A stretch of DNA of 64,000 nt. Source: Fulvia fulva. Its lineage: Eukaryota; Ascomycota; Dothideomycetes; Mycosphaerellales; Mycosphaerellaceae. The stretch is from the NCBI RefSeq assembly GCF_020509005.1, contig NC_063017.1, forward strand, positions 3,782,001-3,846,000, in the 5' to 3' direction. Each line of letters begins with the position of its first letter. The stretch's first letter is position 1. The notes below the pieces were generated by a model. The model was not told the DNA's origin, did not search any database, and worked only from the letters and a program-made list of their open reading frames with translations. Of this stretch, positions 18,838-30,290 are shown in pieces. The position numbers and the translations under genes are program-made.

Positions 18838-19044
18838 TGTCGCGATCCGAGCGTGCACATGGGCAACATCCCATCATCAAAACTTGAGGCCACGTACGCT
18901 AAGAATCAGGTGACTGATTAGTCACCTGCAGCCTCTTCAAGAGCAACACTTGTCCATTCTAGATAGACACATGCAATACACAACCTGCTTTTGAAACACC
19001 CTATATGAGCCCGTACAATAACTTCCCACACTTCTAACGTGATA
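18838..19044 (+). repeat. Copia 2 3' LTR
   Basis: 207 bp, three differences from the 5' LTR (one at the ACATGCARTACAC block and two in the AACTTYYCACAC block). Confidence 0.95.
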
Positions 19045-19049
19045 GGTGG

Positions 19050-20150
19050 TTCTCTCTAGTTGTTTCTGTTTACCTACTAGGAACCTAGTTAGTGTTGTTA
19101 CCCTTGCTTCCCGCGCTCTCTACTAGGCTAATAGTCTAACTAGGCATTGGTTTGACTATACCGGGTGTTTTCTCCTATATACTACGTATCTTGTGTCCTC
19201 CTTCCGTTTTTGGCACTCTTAGGTCGCGTGATCACTAGTATAGTGTGAGCAGACTAGTGTAGCTTTACTATACTTTAGGGCAATATGTCCGTACTGTTAA
19301 TAGTTAAAACATTAAAGGATTCTATAGTTGCTCTAATAGATTTCTATATCTAGCCTCTTAAAGTCCTAGTACAACCCTTAGTCTAAGACCTTGTTTGCTT
19401 GCTCTAGTGTTGTAACCTATAAGATTAGCGAGGAGGCCCTCTTACCCTCCTCTATCTTCTTCTTGACCTACGCTATCTTTATAATCTATAGTCCTAGTAC
19501 TGTTACCTAGTTTTGCCTCTAGAGGTTTAGTGTATCCCTTTATATATCAAAGGTTCGTAGGACCCTATACGTAATTACTATATACTATTAATAGGAGACT
19601 TTCGCTATACTCCCGATCTTCAGTGTCTACTCCTTGTTTATTTCGAGGGCCTTCTTGTCCTATACGTGTACTATAAACAGCTTGACCCCTTTATTATCTG
19701 CCCTTACCTCTACTGTTCCCTTTACTCCGATCTTCTCGACTATCTCCCTCCCGGTCATCTTTCCTATCTCTTCCTTGTCTTTCTAGTCCGTAATATAGAC
19801 TCGTAGTACTATACTTTAAGGGGGGGTGGGTTGGCTCGCGATTATTGCCTAGGTCGTTAGGCCCTAGGTCTGTCTCGGGTCTCTTTAAGGGTTATTTCTT
19901 ACGTTTCGTGTTACTACCTCGATTGCTATGTTGATCGTAGTGCTTGTTTGTCGTTTAAGCGCCTTTAGTCCCCCGAGCAGTTCGCTTATTACTCCTTTTA
20001 GTACTCTCTCCGGAAACCTCCCTTCTTCTACCGCTACTATCTCTTCCGCCTTCTTATAGAGCGTCCTCTACTCGTCTCCCCCTTACTCTCGGTCGTCTAC
20101 TACCGTCGTCGTCGCCATTTTTCAATCCGTTAAGTAGGTATTACTAAGAT
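19050..20150 (-). pseudogene. LINE B1 ORF1 remnant
   Basis: It matches, in reverse complement, 30197-31380 of B3, which encodes the ORF1 protein ending in a string of cysteine/histidine knuckles. The initiator context TTGAAAAATGGCGACGAC is at about 20107-20124 on the - strand. RIP stops fill the frame. The about 25 bp to the right of the shared start are not found in B3 or B4. Confidence 0.75.
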
Positions 20151-20166
20151 TAATAGCCGTATATAG

Positions 20167-21963
20167 AAGTCGTAACTACCGAAAGTCCGCCCCCTATATA
20201 GACGTAGTAAGCCTCTAGTATAATGCTATATTCTGTTTAGCTTTCCGTAATATTGCCTATACGTACTTCCTCTACCGTAGCGCCGGGTCTACCTATAGTC
20301 CGAGGATCCTAAGCTAATCTACCGGGTTAGTCGTATACCCCTATATCTAGATAGAAGCTTATATATTATAGAACTGTAGCCGGCGCGTAAAGTGTATTAG
20401 ATTGTACTTTTCTAGGGCAAACCGAGCCCCGTGCCTCCTAGCCTAGTCCTCGTAGATCTTGTACTTCTCTTTTAGTAGCCTATAGTTCTCCTTAGTCGAG
20501 GAAGACTACGCTAGGATGTTCGTGTTATCTACGAAGCCGCTCGTAGCGGTGTTCTAGGATTCTAGGGCTAGGAGTAGCGTCGCTATAAAGAAGAGGAACA
20601 GAATAGGTACTAGCGTTAAGCCTTACGGGATTCTAGTATAGACTACTTAAAATAGGCTTTTATACTAGTCGACTAGAATCGACGTGCTACGGTTTTCGAG
20701 GTAGGACCGTACGAAGTTAATAAGCCACTTAGGGAGTCCTTTCGACCTTAGGATATAGAGTAGCCGCGGGTATAACACGTAGTCGAAGGCTCCCGATATG
20801 TCTAGGCTAAGTAAGGAAGCCACCTTGTCCCTATTCTTATACTAGATAGCCTTTACCTAAGAGGTGATAAGTTCTATCGCGGATAGCGTCGATCGCTATA
20901 GGCGCGTACCTATCTAGGTGTCCGGGAGTAGGGAGTATTCCTCTACCGCCTCGGAGAGTCTTATTATAACTAGCTTCTTAAGCGCCTTCCTAAGAGTATT
21001 AAGGAGCGCAATTAGGCGGTACGACTTTACCTACGTATAGTCTTCCTTTTACGGCTTACGTAGGACTACTATCGTCGATTGTTTAAATGCTATCGGGTAG
21101 TATCCCGTCTATAGGTAGGCGTTAAAGATCGCTACGACTACTAGGGCTAGTTGATCTCTATACTTCTTTAGTAACTCGTTTAGGATCCTATCCGGCCCCG
21201 GGGCTTTCTTCGCTAGTAACTTCCTAAGTATAGCGGTAACTTCTCCCTCGGACACCTCCTATTAGACCGCGATACTAGGGGCTAGGGGAGTAGAGCTATT
21301 TATATCACTTAGATTAGCCTCGACTAGGGGCGGGAAGAACTTACTAGCTAGTAGACGCGCCTTAGCCTTAGGGTCGCTAACCGGGCTACTAGGCGATTAT
21401 AGCGCTAGGATAGAGAAGGAGGGGCCCTATATAGGGTCCTATCGGGCCTATTTTGCTAGCTTCTATATTCTCGCTAGCTTCCCGGCGATTTCTTCTATAA
21501 TACCCCTCTAGCCGACTACTTTCTCCCTCCGTATTATAGCTTCCTTCTATTAGTATACCTCCCTATATACGTTCTAGGCCTCCTCGCTATAGCTACTCGT
21601 CTATACCCGGCGGGCTCTCCTTACTTCTCTTACTACCGTAGTATACTTCGGCGTCTAGTACGGTTTAGACTATATCGTTAGTTAGGTAAGCGGAACGTAA
21701 AGTAAGGTCGCTTTTCTTATTTCGTCTATTAACCCTTAGACTGCCTCGTCTATCTCGTCTTTACTATTTTATTACTGCTACGCGATCTAGACTAGCCTCT
21801 CGGAGTTATCGAGGTACGCCTAGATATTAGCCTAGTAGGCCTTTCCCTAGTTTAGCTTAGGGGTTCTCGCTAGTATACGTTATATCTATGTCGTAATAGA
21901 GGTCCTGACTAGTATATAGTCTAACGACGCCTCGAGTTTATGTTCGATCCTATAGTAGGTTAC
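20167..21963 (-). pseudogene. LINE A2 ORF2 remnant (RT region), strongly RIP-mutated
   Basis: It aligns with A3 at about 47457-49275. The RT motif that reads GFVDDTNILA-like in sense lies near 20515-20540, and the GIPxG...LFLFFIA block lies at about 20583-20640. CpA and TpG are nearly absent here while A3 and A1 keep many of them, which shows graded RIP among copies of one family. Confidence 0.75.
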
Positions 21964-21977
21964 TATATAGTAGTGGC

Positions 21978-23785
21978 CTCACTGGACATATCAGGAGCCT
22001 TTGACAATGTCTCACACTAGAGGCTGATCCACATCCTGAAACAGAAGGCTATCCCTAACTGGACAGTCCAGTTCATCCAGTCGTTCCTCAAAGGCAGAAC
22101 CACAAGACTAAGACTGGGCAGATACAAATCTGATAGCATGCCTACAGAGACAGGAATCCCACAGGGATCAACAATGTCTCCAATCCTGTTTCTCCTCTTT
22201 ATGGCAGACCTGCCAGCAAAGCTAAACTCCAGAAACACATCAGCCTTAGGGTTTGTGGATGACACAAACATCCTAGCCTGGTCAGACAGCATAGAAGAGA
22301 ACTGCAGAATCTTGCAGAAGAAACACAAGGAATGTGAGGAATGGGCCAGAAAACATAGAGCCAGATTTGCCCCAGAGAAGTATCAACTCATCCACTTCAG
22401 TAGAGCCAGAAACAGACACAATATGTAAGCCCTAATCACTATTCAGGGACACACAACAGAACCCTCAAGTGAATTAAGGGTGCTAGGAATATGGATGGAT
22501 CCAAAGCTTAGCTAGGGACCACAGGTCAAGAAAGCACAGGCAAGAGCAGACAATAACAGGCAATCGATTGACAGGCTTACAGCCTCCACATGGGGAGCCA
22601 CATTTGCGAAAGCAAAGGTTATGTACAAGGCCATTGTGAAGCCAGCCATGCTATATGGAGCCCAGATCTGGTCAGCCCAAGACAAGATCCCAAAGAGAAT
22701 TGCAGATCCCATCAGCAGAGCCCAAGCCTCCTGTCTGAAAAAGGTGCTTAGAGCATACAAGTCAACTCTAACAAGGGTGGTCGAAATGGAGTCTGGCTCC
22801 CCACCAGCCAAGCTCTACCTTCAAGGGTTGAGATACTAGTATGCAGGAAAGACGTCTGCATACCCAGCCCAGCTAGTAATCCAGAAGGCAGTCAACAAAA
22901 TCAGGAGCCAGTGCACAAGAAGGCAAAGACAAGCAAGACCCAATCCAGCCCTACAGAAGCAGCAGGACCTGCAGAAGTTCAAAGAGCTAACAGAACAGCT
23001 GCACCTAGCCCAGCAGGAACAGGACAGAAGGGCTCAAGGGAGAGGATCAGCAGCCAGCCAAGGGAAGAAGCAACAGTCTCTAGCTGAAAGGATGGCAGGA
23101 CTCCTCTGGAAGACTGAATAGACAAGAACCCCACAGAGGCCAGGAACCCTAAAGGCACTCCAACAGTTTGGTAGCCACAACTACCTACTGTACTCAGACC
23201 TGACCAGGTCAGAAGCAAGCATAGCAATACAAATCCGCTCTGAACACATCGGAGTCAGGGCATACCTGCATCAGAGAAAAGTCCCAGGTATCGAAGACAA
23301 GAGTTGCCTATGCGGCTACCTGTCCCAGAATGTCGAACATAGACTTCTGGTTTGCAAAGAATGGAGTACAGGGAGAGGTGAATGGAGGGCAAGGGCAAGG
23401 AACAGAAACTTCCAAGCCATGATCAGCAATAAGGGAGACCTCTAGAGAATTACAAGGTGGATCATCCACTAAGGATTTTTGGAGCAGTTCTCTCTTACTA
23501 GGGAAACAGAGAGATGGATTGAGGAGAGAAAGAAGGAGGAGGAGAGCAGGAAGAGGGGGACAACTCCAGGGTTGCAGACAAGGTAGTCAGAGGCTAACCA
23601 CTATGACACTAGTGCACCCTAATGGAAGGAAAACTGAGAACTCATGGCAAGGAAGCTATTAGAGAAGGAGAGGAGGTTTTTACCTAGGAATAGGTTTCCT
23701 ACCTTATGTAGTAACATATATAGACATAAACCCGTATAGGCCGGAGGGCACTATAACGGGTAAATGAATCATCTATCTATCTATC
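21978..23785 (+). mobile_element. LINE C1, 5'-truncated, lightly RIP-mutated, inserted in A2
   Basis: TSD TATATAGTAGTGGC at 21964-21977 and 23786-23799. The tail is (ATCT)n at about 23769-23785. The insertion starts in mid-RT at SLDISGAFDNVSH, so the 5' two thirds are missing. About seven in-frame stops, all explainable by TpG/CpA-to-TpA change, separate it from the intact C3. Confidence 0.92.
21979..23586 (+). pseudogene. LINE C1 RT and C-terminal domain remnant
   Basis: One frame carries all motifs: ETGIPQGSTMSPILF, GFVDDTNILAWSD (catalytic FVDD), PEKYQLIHFSRA, LRVLGIWMDPKLS and the C-terminal CLCGYLSQNVEHRLLVC zinc motif at about 23308-23360. Stops are TAG or TAA at about 22018, 22426, 22512, 22837, 23119, 23443 and 23470. 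The 96-codon ORF at 22138-22428 is a window in this larger dead frame, not a separate gene. Confidence 0.85.
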
Positions 23786-23799
23786 TATATAGTAGTGGC

Positions 23800-24061
23800 T
23801 ATCTAAGATCTAGGAGAGGTCGATCGTGCCTTAGAGTCCCCCTCTCTTCTAGGTGTCTAGGTCCTTCGGGATATTAAGGGCAATTACGTTGCTCGCTATT
23901 AAGTCGAGTACTTCGTCGGCTATAGGGTGCGGCTATATAAGGCTTTCCTAGGAAGGGTAGTATATATTAAAGTCTCCTACTACGATATAGTACCCTTATC
24001 TCTTAAGCGTACTATCTAGGTGTCTATAGACCCTAAGGTCGCGGCTAGACCTCGAGGCTAG
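23800..24061 (-). pseudogene. LINE A2 endonuclease remnant
   Basis: It aligns with A3 at about 49276-49549, where the - strand reads GDFNIYHPS, the AP-endonuclease GDFNxHH motif. In A2 this block lies between the C1 and D-C2 insertions. Confidence 0.65.
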
Positions 24062-24089
24062 CGGTTATATATATATATATATATATATT

Positions 24090-24508
24090 GTTCATTGTGC
24101 TATTATAGAGCCTATTAGCCTATATAGCTATACTACCTACTTCTAGTTATAAAGGGGAAACTCGTATTATAGAGTAAAAACCCCCTCTCCTCTCCTATAC
24201 TTTCTTAACCTTGCCTTCTTTCGTATTTTCCTTATTAAGGGTATACTAGTGTTATAGGCCTGCCCTAATAACTACCCTATCTACACCCCCTTGACCTCCC
24301 GCCTCTTCTCTATCTACTCCTCCGTCTCGCTAGCTAGCGCGAACTATTTAAGAAAGCCCTACTATAGTATCTACTATACTATCTGTTTTACGTCTCGCTT
24401 GTCCGTTACGATTAACTAGTAGTCGCATCTTACTACCTTAGCTCTCTACTAGCTTCGTCCTTCTACCTATTACGGGTATTGTAGTATTATATACTCCGGG
24501 TTCTATAT
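24090..24508 (-). pseudogene. 3' end of a family C LINE in the D-C2 chimera
   Basis: Sense (-) strand reads NPEY...LQYP then a RIP-broken frame, matching the NPEHMLLRCPQW end of the C3 protein, and then the C-type 3' UTR (GGGCAGG, CACTAGTATACC, GGGTTTTTAC). Confidence 0.75.
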
Positions 24509-25585
24509 AAGGAAGGAATCGTATTTAGTAAGCTAGCTACGAGATAAGGTAACAAGTCTTAACCGCGCTTTCCTACTTATCTAGTACTACCGTATAGCCT
24601 CGTTTCGAGAGGTTAGCCCGGAGTAAAAGCTTCCCCCTATACCCTCCCTCCCTGTTTACTCCTTAAGCTAATATCTACCTCTATAGGCCTAAGTCCTTTA
24701 GTACTCTCTATTAACCGATATACGTATCCGTCCTCTCGGGCTATATAGATAGTATTAGCCGTTGCTACTAGTATATACTACGCCCTAGGTTTTAACGCCC
24801 TTCGCGTTACCGTAGCCTATCTCTAGAAAGCGGCCGTCTATACCTCGTAGGTTTACTCGGGGCATACACTACGCCGGGTAGCGTACTCCTTACGTTTCTA
24901 CCTACTAACTAATATAAAGTTCCTTATTACCCTACCCTCGATCCTCCCCGATTATAGGACTAATCTACTTATATTATACGTCTTTTTCCCGTCCTAATAG
25001 CCGTCTTTTCCTTACTTAGGCTATCGTCTTTTCCTCGTCGTAATCTACTATATTAGACTAGGTACGTTATATAGCGGGATAGGTAGTGCCTTAGGTAAAA
25101 CCCTCGTTCCTATACCGGGTATTTAATAGGCCCTTATAGGCTTCGTCGCGTGTCTACCTACCTACCGTATTGCCCGCTAGTAAACACTAGATTGTTTCGT
25201 AGTCCGCTCGACGCCGTCGTATAGTCCGCTAAGTTATTGTTCTATAGTCCGCTCGTCTAATGTTTATCGCTTAGCCCGCTCGGTTTACGGTCTCCGGAGG
25301 TAAAAATTCTATACTTATACTAGAGGTGTCCTATCGAGCGTATAGGCCTCGGTTCCGCGCCCTTCTTATACGTAGAAAGAAGAGGGACTCGCTCCCGATA
25401 CGAGTATACGCTCGTCGGATAGTTTTTATACCCGTTTTGCTAGTAGTCCTCTATTCGCCGCGGCTTCGCCTACGTTACGCGCCCGTCGCGCCTACGACGC
25501 TCTAGCGTAAGAATACTTAGCTCTCTCGTAGTAAGACGAGAGGTTCGTAGCCGATACTACGTATAGGTGATTCTCGTCGTCGACC
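24509..25585 (-). other. Module D, RIP-mutated copy
   Basis: Same 1077-bp length and same ends as 469-1545. Most differences are CA-to-TA or TG-to-TA; CpG-rich blocks such as GCGCCCGTCGCGCC are unchanged. Both short repeat arrays remain. Confidence 0.8.
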
Positions 25586-25599
25586 CGGTTATATATATA

Positions 25600-27421
25600 G
25601 GTTGTATATCTAGGTACTACCTACGTAGAGGGAGGTAATATCGCCCCCGCCTTCTTTATCTACGTAGTACACTACCTCCTAGTCGGATTCTAGTATGTCC
25701 TTACTAATATAGAAGTACGTACGGGGTCTGCCGTCGCCTCGTAGGTATATTGTATAGCCTAGTAACTTATAGGTCGTTAGTCTCTTATAGTACGGGTTAA
25801 TCTATAGCTCCTAGATTACTAGGACGTAGTAGACATACGGGTCCGCCTCGTATAGGAAATGGTTCTAGACTATATCCTTACTATAGTTAACGTTATACTA
25901 GATAATACTAAGCGTATCGAGGCTATTTATCGGTATCGACAATCATTTCCTCTATAATGTCCTATGTCCTACTACCTTATACGTCCTAGTCTACGCCTAT
26001 CGGCTATATACTAAAGGGGAGCCGGGCCTAGTTAGATTCCCTCGCCGTAGCTAGTAGAGCACGTAGCCTCCTATACGCCCTAGGTTACGTATCCTTTATA
26101 TTATTCTTAGCCCTAGGGCGCTTATACCCGACCGCCGCTAACTAGTTCCGCTATAGGCTAGCCTTATAATCGCCGTAGAATCTTAGGGCGACGGTTCTGT
26201 TTATAATTGCCTTGTTTTTCGCTAGTTTCCGCTATAGGCATTCCGCGCTATACGATAGGTAGTACCCCGGATAGTTCGCGTACCGTCTCGTAGCCGATAT
26301 ATAGTCCCTAGATATATAGTCTCCTATATAGTTAGAGTAGGCCTACTTATTTATATATATAGGTTTAGTGTCTATACTATTAGTATTTGAAGCATTAGAG
26401 AATACGAAAGGATAAGGAGTGCTTTTCTACTATCTTAAGGCTATATTGCTAGATTAGGCCTTATTCTATCGCTAGATCCGCCGCTTTCGCGTCTTATAGC
26501 TATACTATTAGCGCCGAGGCCTTCTTACCTTCTAGCCATTTCCTATAGAGCTAAGTCGCCTTCTAGATTAGAGAGTTAAGAGTGACCGGGTTGTCCTCTT
26601 AGAGAGTACGTAGGTGACCTTAGTTAGTTAGGTCGAACTCTTTAGGCATATCGTAGACTAGGATCGTAAATTGCTTCGTTAAGACCTTCGCTAATACCGT
26701 AACCTTAGATACCTACTATAGCTATGCCTCTAGGTGCCTCCTAGTAGTAGTAGAGCTAGTATAGATCTATAGAGTACCGTTAGACTATTAGTTCACTACG
26801 ACCACCCCTAGTTAATTAATTTGTTAGACGAGCTCCTTATTCGATAGCTTCGTAACTTCGGCCTAGTCTTCCTTTACTATAATACGGATCGTAACTATAT
26901 TGTACGTTAGGTGGGGGCCTAGTATTAATACCGCGACCGATACCTAGCTATAGAGGTGTTAATTCCGGGTGGCCTTACTAATCGCCTAAGACGTCGTCCT
27001 TATTTCTTATTGCCCTCGGTAATACGATAGTATAAGCGCCGTACGTAGCTAAGTGATTATTACCTATAGAGAGCGGTATAGGAGCTAATCGTTAGTTTCT
27101 ATACTTTTTACGTCCTCTATAAGTTACTACTAGTTGTCTTAGGGGAGCTTCGCCTATAGAGCCGTAGGCGCCGGTAGTACCGTAGCCTAGACTACTATTA
27201 CCTAGGAGTTGCCTAATGTAGCTAGGCACCTCCGCGGCGTTTAGAGCTAAAGAAATAGAGTAAAGAGAACTTTAAGCTATCTAAATTGAATAAGGTAGAA
27301 CTCCCTTAATTCTAGGGGTAGTGGCCTACTTTATAGATCGTTAGAATAGCCTTAATAAGAGCTTTCGAATATGTCGTATTTAGCGATCCTCCTACTATAA
27401 TACGGATACAATTAAACGTCG
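25600..27421 (-). pseudogene. LINE A2 endonuclease start, ORF1 and 5' end
   Basis: It aligns with A3 at about 49550-51340. On the - strand, ORF1 has a cysteine-rich segment near 26250-26340 and many stops. The A homology stops at about 27373. The extra 27374-27421 includes 31 bp (27389-27419) that match Gypsy G1 RT (45908-45938) at 28 positions on the same strand. Confidence 0.75.
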
Positions 27422-27470
27422 ATAAGATATACTAGTAATTACTTAGTAAAGAACTTCCTAGCCTTATATA
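27422..27470 (+). pseudogene. Helitron/PIF1 helicase ORF, second piece
   Basis: A bridge between the TSD of A2 (27422-27435) and the TSD of B2/B4, CCTAGCCTTATATA (27457-27470 and 41526-41539). It shows that both LINEs landed about 35 bp apart in the same ancestral sequence. Confidence 0.55.
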
Positions 27471-30290
27471 GATAGATAGATTATTCATTCGCCTGTTTTA
27501 GTGCCCTATAGCCTATATAGATCTCTCACTATTTAGGTCTATTTGTATAGGTAGGAAACCCGATTAACGGATAAAAACCTCCTCGTCTTTGCCCTCCTCG
27601 TTCTTTCCTGTCTTGTCCCTTCGTTCTCCTTCCTTTAGAGTACGCTAGTGTTATAGTTATTACCCTATAACTACCTTGCCCGTAACCCTAGTAATGTCCT
27701 CCTCTCGATTCCCTTTCTCCCTTCTATTTCCCCGGCTCTTCTCTCTCTCTCTCTCCCTCCTCTCTATCCACCTTTCCGTTTCTACTACTAGGGAGAATTG
27801 CTCTAGGTAGTCCTCGTTAAGGATCTATCTTATCACTCTCCTTATATCTTATCTGTTCTAGATAATAGCCTAGTATTACCTGTCTCTTGCCTTCGCCCTC
27901 TACTAGCTTCTCCCTTTTACCTACTTAGTACAGTTTAGTACTATATGCTCCGGGTTTTAGGATAGGTAGCTATAGGGGCAACGTTTAGAATCGTATCCTA
28001 GGACTCTTCTTTAGTACAAGTATACTCTTAGCCTAATATACTTAGAGCAAATCTAGATAGCTATACTTGCTTCCGCCCTCTTTAGGTCTTTATAGATAAG
28101 GTAGTTATACCTCCCGAAGGTCCTAGCCGCTAGTAGGGCTCCTAGCCTTACCGGTTTTTAGTTCTAACGCGTTTCCTATAGGTGACCTACGATCCTTGCT
28201 ACTTAGCTTTGCTTCTTTTTCCCTTTGTCCCCTATGTTAGCTTGCTCCCTTAGAGCTTCTCTCTGTTCAAGGGCTACTAGGATTTCCTGTGATGTTTTTA
28301 GGTCTACTTCCTTCTATAGGATTATATATGGCCGGTTAGGTCTTCTCCTCCTCTCCTACTAGGTTCTTATCCTTTAAGTAGCTACTTAGATGGTTCCCTA
28401 GGCTAGGTATACTAATGTCTTCTCTACGTATTAACACCTTATACCCTAGAGGTACTCCCTAATAAGGGCTATACCTAATTCCATTTCTATTGTCCTATAA
28501 GGGGTTGACTTATATGCCCCTAGTACTCTCTTTAGGTAGGCTACCTACGCTCTATTAAGGGGGTCCTTAATTCTCTTCGGGATGTGTTTTTCCGCTACCT
28601 AAATTGCTACTCTATATAGTATTACGGGCTTGACAATGGCCTTATATATAGTCTAGGCCTTTATAAAGGTCGCCCCCTAGGTTAACGTAGTAAGTCTCTC
28701 GATTGATTGTCTATTAGTATCTACTCTTGCTTACGCCTTCTTTACTTATAGTCCCTAGCTAAGTTTCGGGTCTAGCTATATCCTAAGGACTCTAAGTTCC
28801 CTTATAGGATAGGTCTCGAACCCCTAGATTTTTACTAGTACTACTAAGTTGTGTTTTGTCTTTGCCTTACTAAAATAGATAAGTTAGTACTTATCCGGTA
28901 CGAATTTTGCCCTATACTCTCTTGCCCACTTTTCGTATTGTCTATGTCTCTCCTCTAGGAGTGCGTAGTTTTCCTCTATAGACCCCGACTACGCTAGGAT
29001 ATTTGTATTATCTACGAACCCTAATACTAAGGTGTTTACTATTTCTAGGGGTAGGGTCAGGTCGGCTATAAAGAGGAGGAACAGAATTAGGGAGAGTATA
29101 GAGCCCTATAGGATACTAGTGTTCGTAATAAGGGTCTACGGGGCTTTAAAGGACCCTAGGAGGATCTAGGTTGTTCTGTCCTTAAGGAATGACTATATAA
29201 AGTGTACTATCTAGGCTAGGATACTTTTTATTCTAAGGATATGTAGGAGCCTTACGTAGGACACATTGTCGAAAGCCCCTAATATGTCTAGTGAAAGTAG
29301 TGAGGCTACCTTATTGTTACTATAGTGCCAGATGTGTCTGATTTGCTCTATAATCAGTTCGACTACTATAAGGGTAGATCTCTTTTATCTCCCCCCTATT
29401 TACATTACCGGGAGGAGGTTATGTTCTTCTACTATTCCGGTAAGCCTTATAGCTACGACCTTCTCTAGGAGCTTCCCTAGTATATTTAGTAACGTAATTA
29501 GTCTATATGACTTCAACTTAGTATAGTCTTCCTTTTAGGGTTTCCTTAGGACGTAAGTTAGTAATTGCCTAAAGGCCTTTAGGTAATACCCCTACTTTAT
29601 ATACTAGGTAAAGATTAGCGTAAGTACTAGAGTAACAAGGCTACTACTAGCTTTTAGGTAATAGTTAGGGATCTTGTCTAGGCCTAAGGCTTTATTACCC
29701 TTTAGTTTCTTAATAATGTTTCCGATCTCTATAGTAGATACTTACTAGTTAGCCTCCCTTAGTAGAGGAATGTATGTTCCTAGGATGTTACTTAGGTCTA
29801 CCTCTACCTAAGTCCCGAAGAAGTAGTCTACGAATACTTTTGCTTTCCCTATCGGAGTGGTTTACGTTTCCCCGTCTTAGTCCTATATTAAGGGAAACTA
29901 GGGCGGGGAGTTTCGTTCCTCGTCTAGTTTCCTAGCCTATTCTACTAGTCTCTAGATTTGTTCCGGGTGTTCTATAATAATCCCTATAGTTGACCTCTAC
30001 TCCTACGTCTTGTCTCTTCTGATCTACGCCTTCTTTACTTTGTACGCGTTGTTATAGGCTTCCTAGTTTGCTTAGGTACGTCGTTACTCCTATCTCCTTC
30101 TTACTCTCCTTGCCTCCTTAACTTTAGCTATATACTCTAGTGTCTAGTATAGCTTCTAGTATAGCGACTATCTCTTCTTAGGTATATAGGCCTAGGGGTC
30201 GACCTAGCTTTACTAAGATCGATTTAGCTCCTAGATATCGTTCTAGTAGGTTTAAGCCTCTATCTTATATATATCGAGGGAAACGGATTG

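Larger units (their letters stand above)
12270..19044 (+). mobile_element. Copia-type LTR retrotransposon 2, with long 3' non-coding region
   Basis: LTRs of 207 bp (12270-12476 and 18838-19044) differ at three positions. The TSD is GGTGG (12265-12269 and 19045-19049). A single gag-pol ORF of 1717 codons is followed by about 1 kb of non-coding DNA before the 3' LTR, long for a Copia element. The terminal dinucleotides are TG and TA rather than TG and CA. It is slightly older than Copia 1 by LTR divergence but not RIP-mutated. Confidence 0.96.
2823..20150 (-). mobile_element. LINE B1 (Tad1-like), nearly full length, RIP-mutated, split by two Copia elements
   Basis: B1 sits inside A2 with the 16-bp TSD TAATAGCCGTATATAG (2807-2822 and 20151-20166). 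Its (TAGA)n tail is at the left and its 5' end at the right. Its pieces are 2823-6471, 12096-12264 and 19050-20150, about 4.9 kb together. On the - strand these carry, from 5' to 3', ORF1 (start ATGGCGACGACG near 20117), the endonuclease (about 6470-5600) and the RT (about 5280-3700), closed by many TAG/TAA codons that arose from CAG, CAA and TGG. B1 is less complete at its 5' end than B3: only about 25 bp precede the TSD beyond the shared start. Confidence 0.85.
24076..25585 (-). mobile_element. Chimeric retroelement D-C2, RIP-mutated, inserted in A2
   Basis: Flanked by CGGTTATATATATA (24062-24075 and 25586-25599). On the - strand it has module D (25585 to 24509), then the last about 420 bp of a family C LINE (24508 to about 24090), then a (TA)n tail. 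A LINE-style TSD and tail show that the fused molecule was inserted as a unit. D begins and ends at the same bases as in D-A1, but the LINE partner differs. Confidence 0.85.
1752..27421 (-). mobile_element. LINE A2 (Tad1-like), full-length type, heavily RIP-mutated, host of nested insertions
   Basis: The 3' tail is the (TAGA)n run at 1752-1765 (TCTA repeats on the - strand). The 5' end is at 27421, flanked by the 14-bp TSD ATAAGATATACTAG (1738-1751 and 27422-27435). A2 pieces lie at 1752-2806, 20167-21963, 23800-24061 and 25600-27421, between nested B1, C1 and D-C2. Removing these leaves about 5 kb, usual for Tad1-like LINEs. The RT motif (FVDD-type) lies near 20515-20540, the endonuclease near 23800-24061 and ORF1 with a cysteine motif near 26200-26340, all on the - strand with many TAG/TAA stops. 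The last about 48 bp at the 5' end (27374-27421) are not shared with A3 and resemble Gypsy RT sequence. Confidence 0.85.

Noticed and set aside
24066..24090. (TA)n run as a stand-alone satellite
   Set aside because: It is the tail of the D-C2 chimera merging with its TATATA target site.
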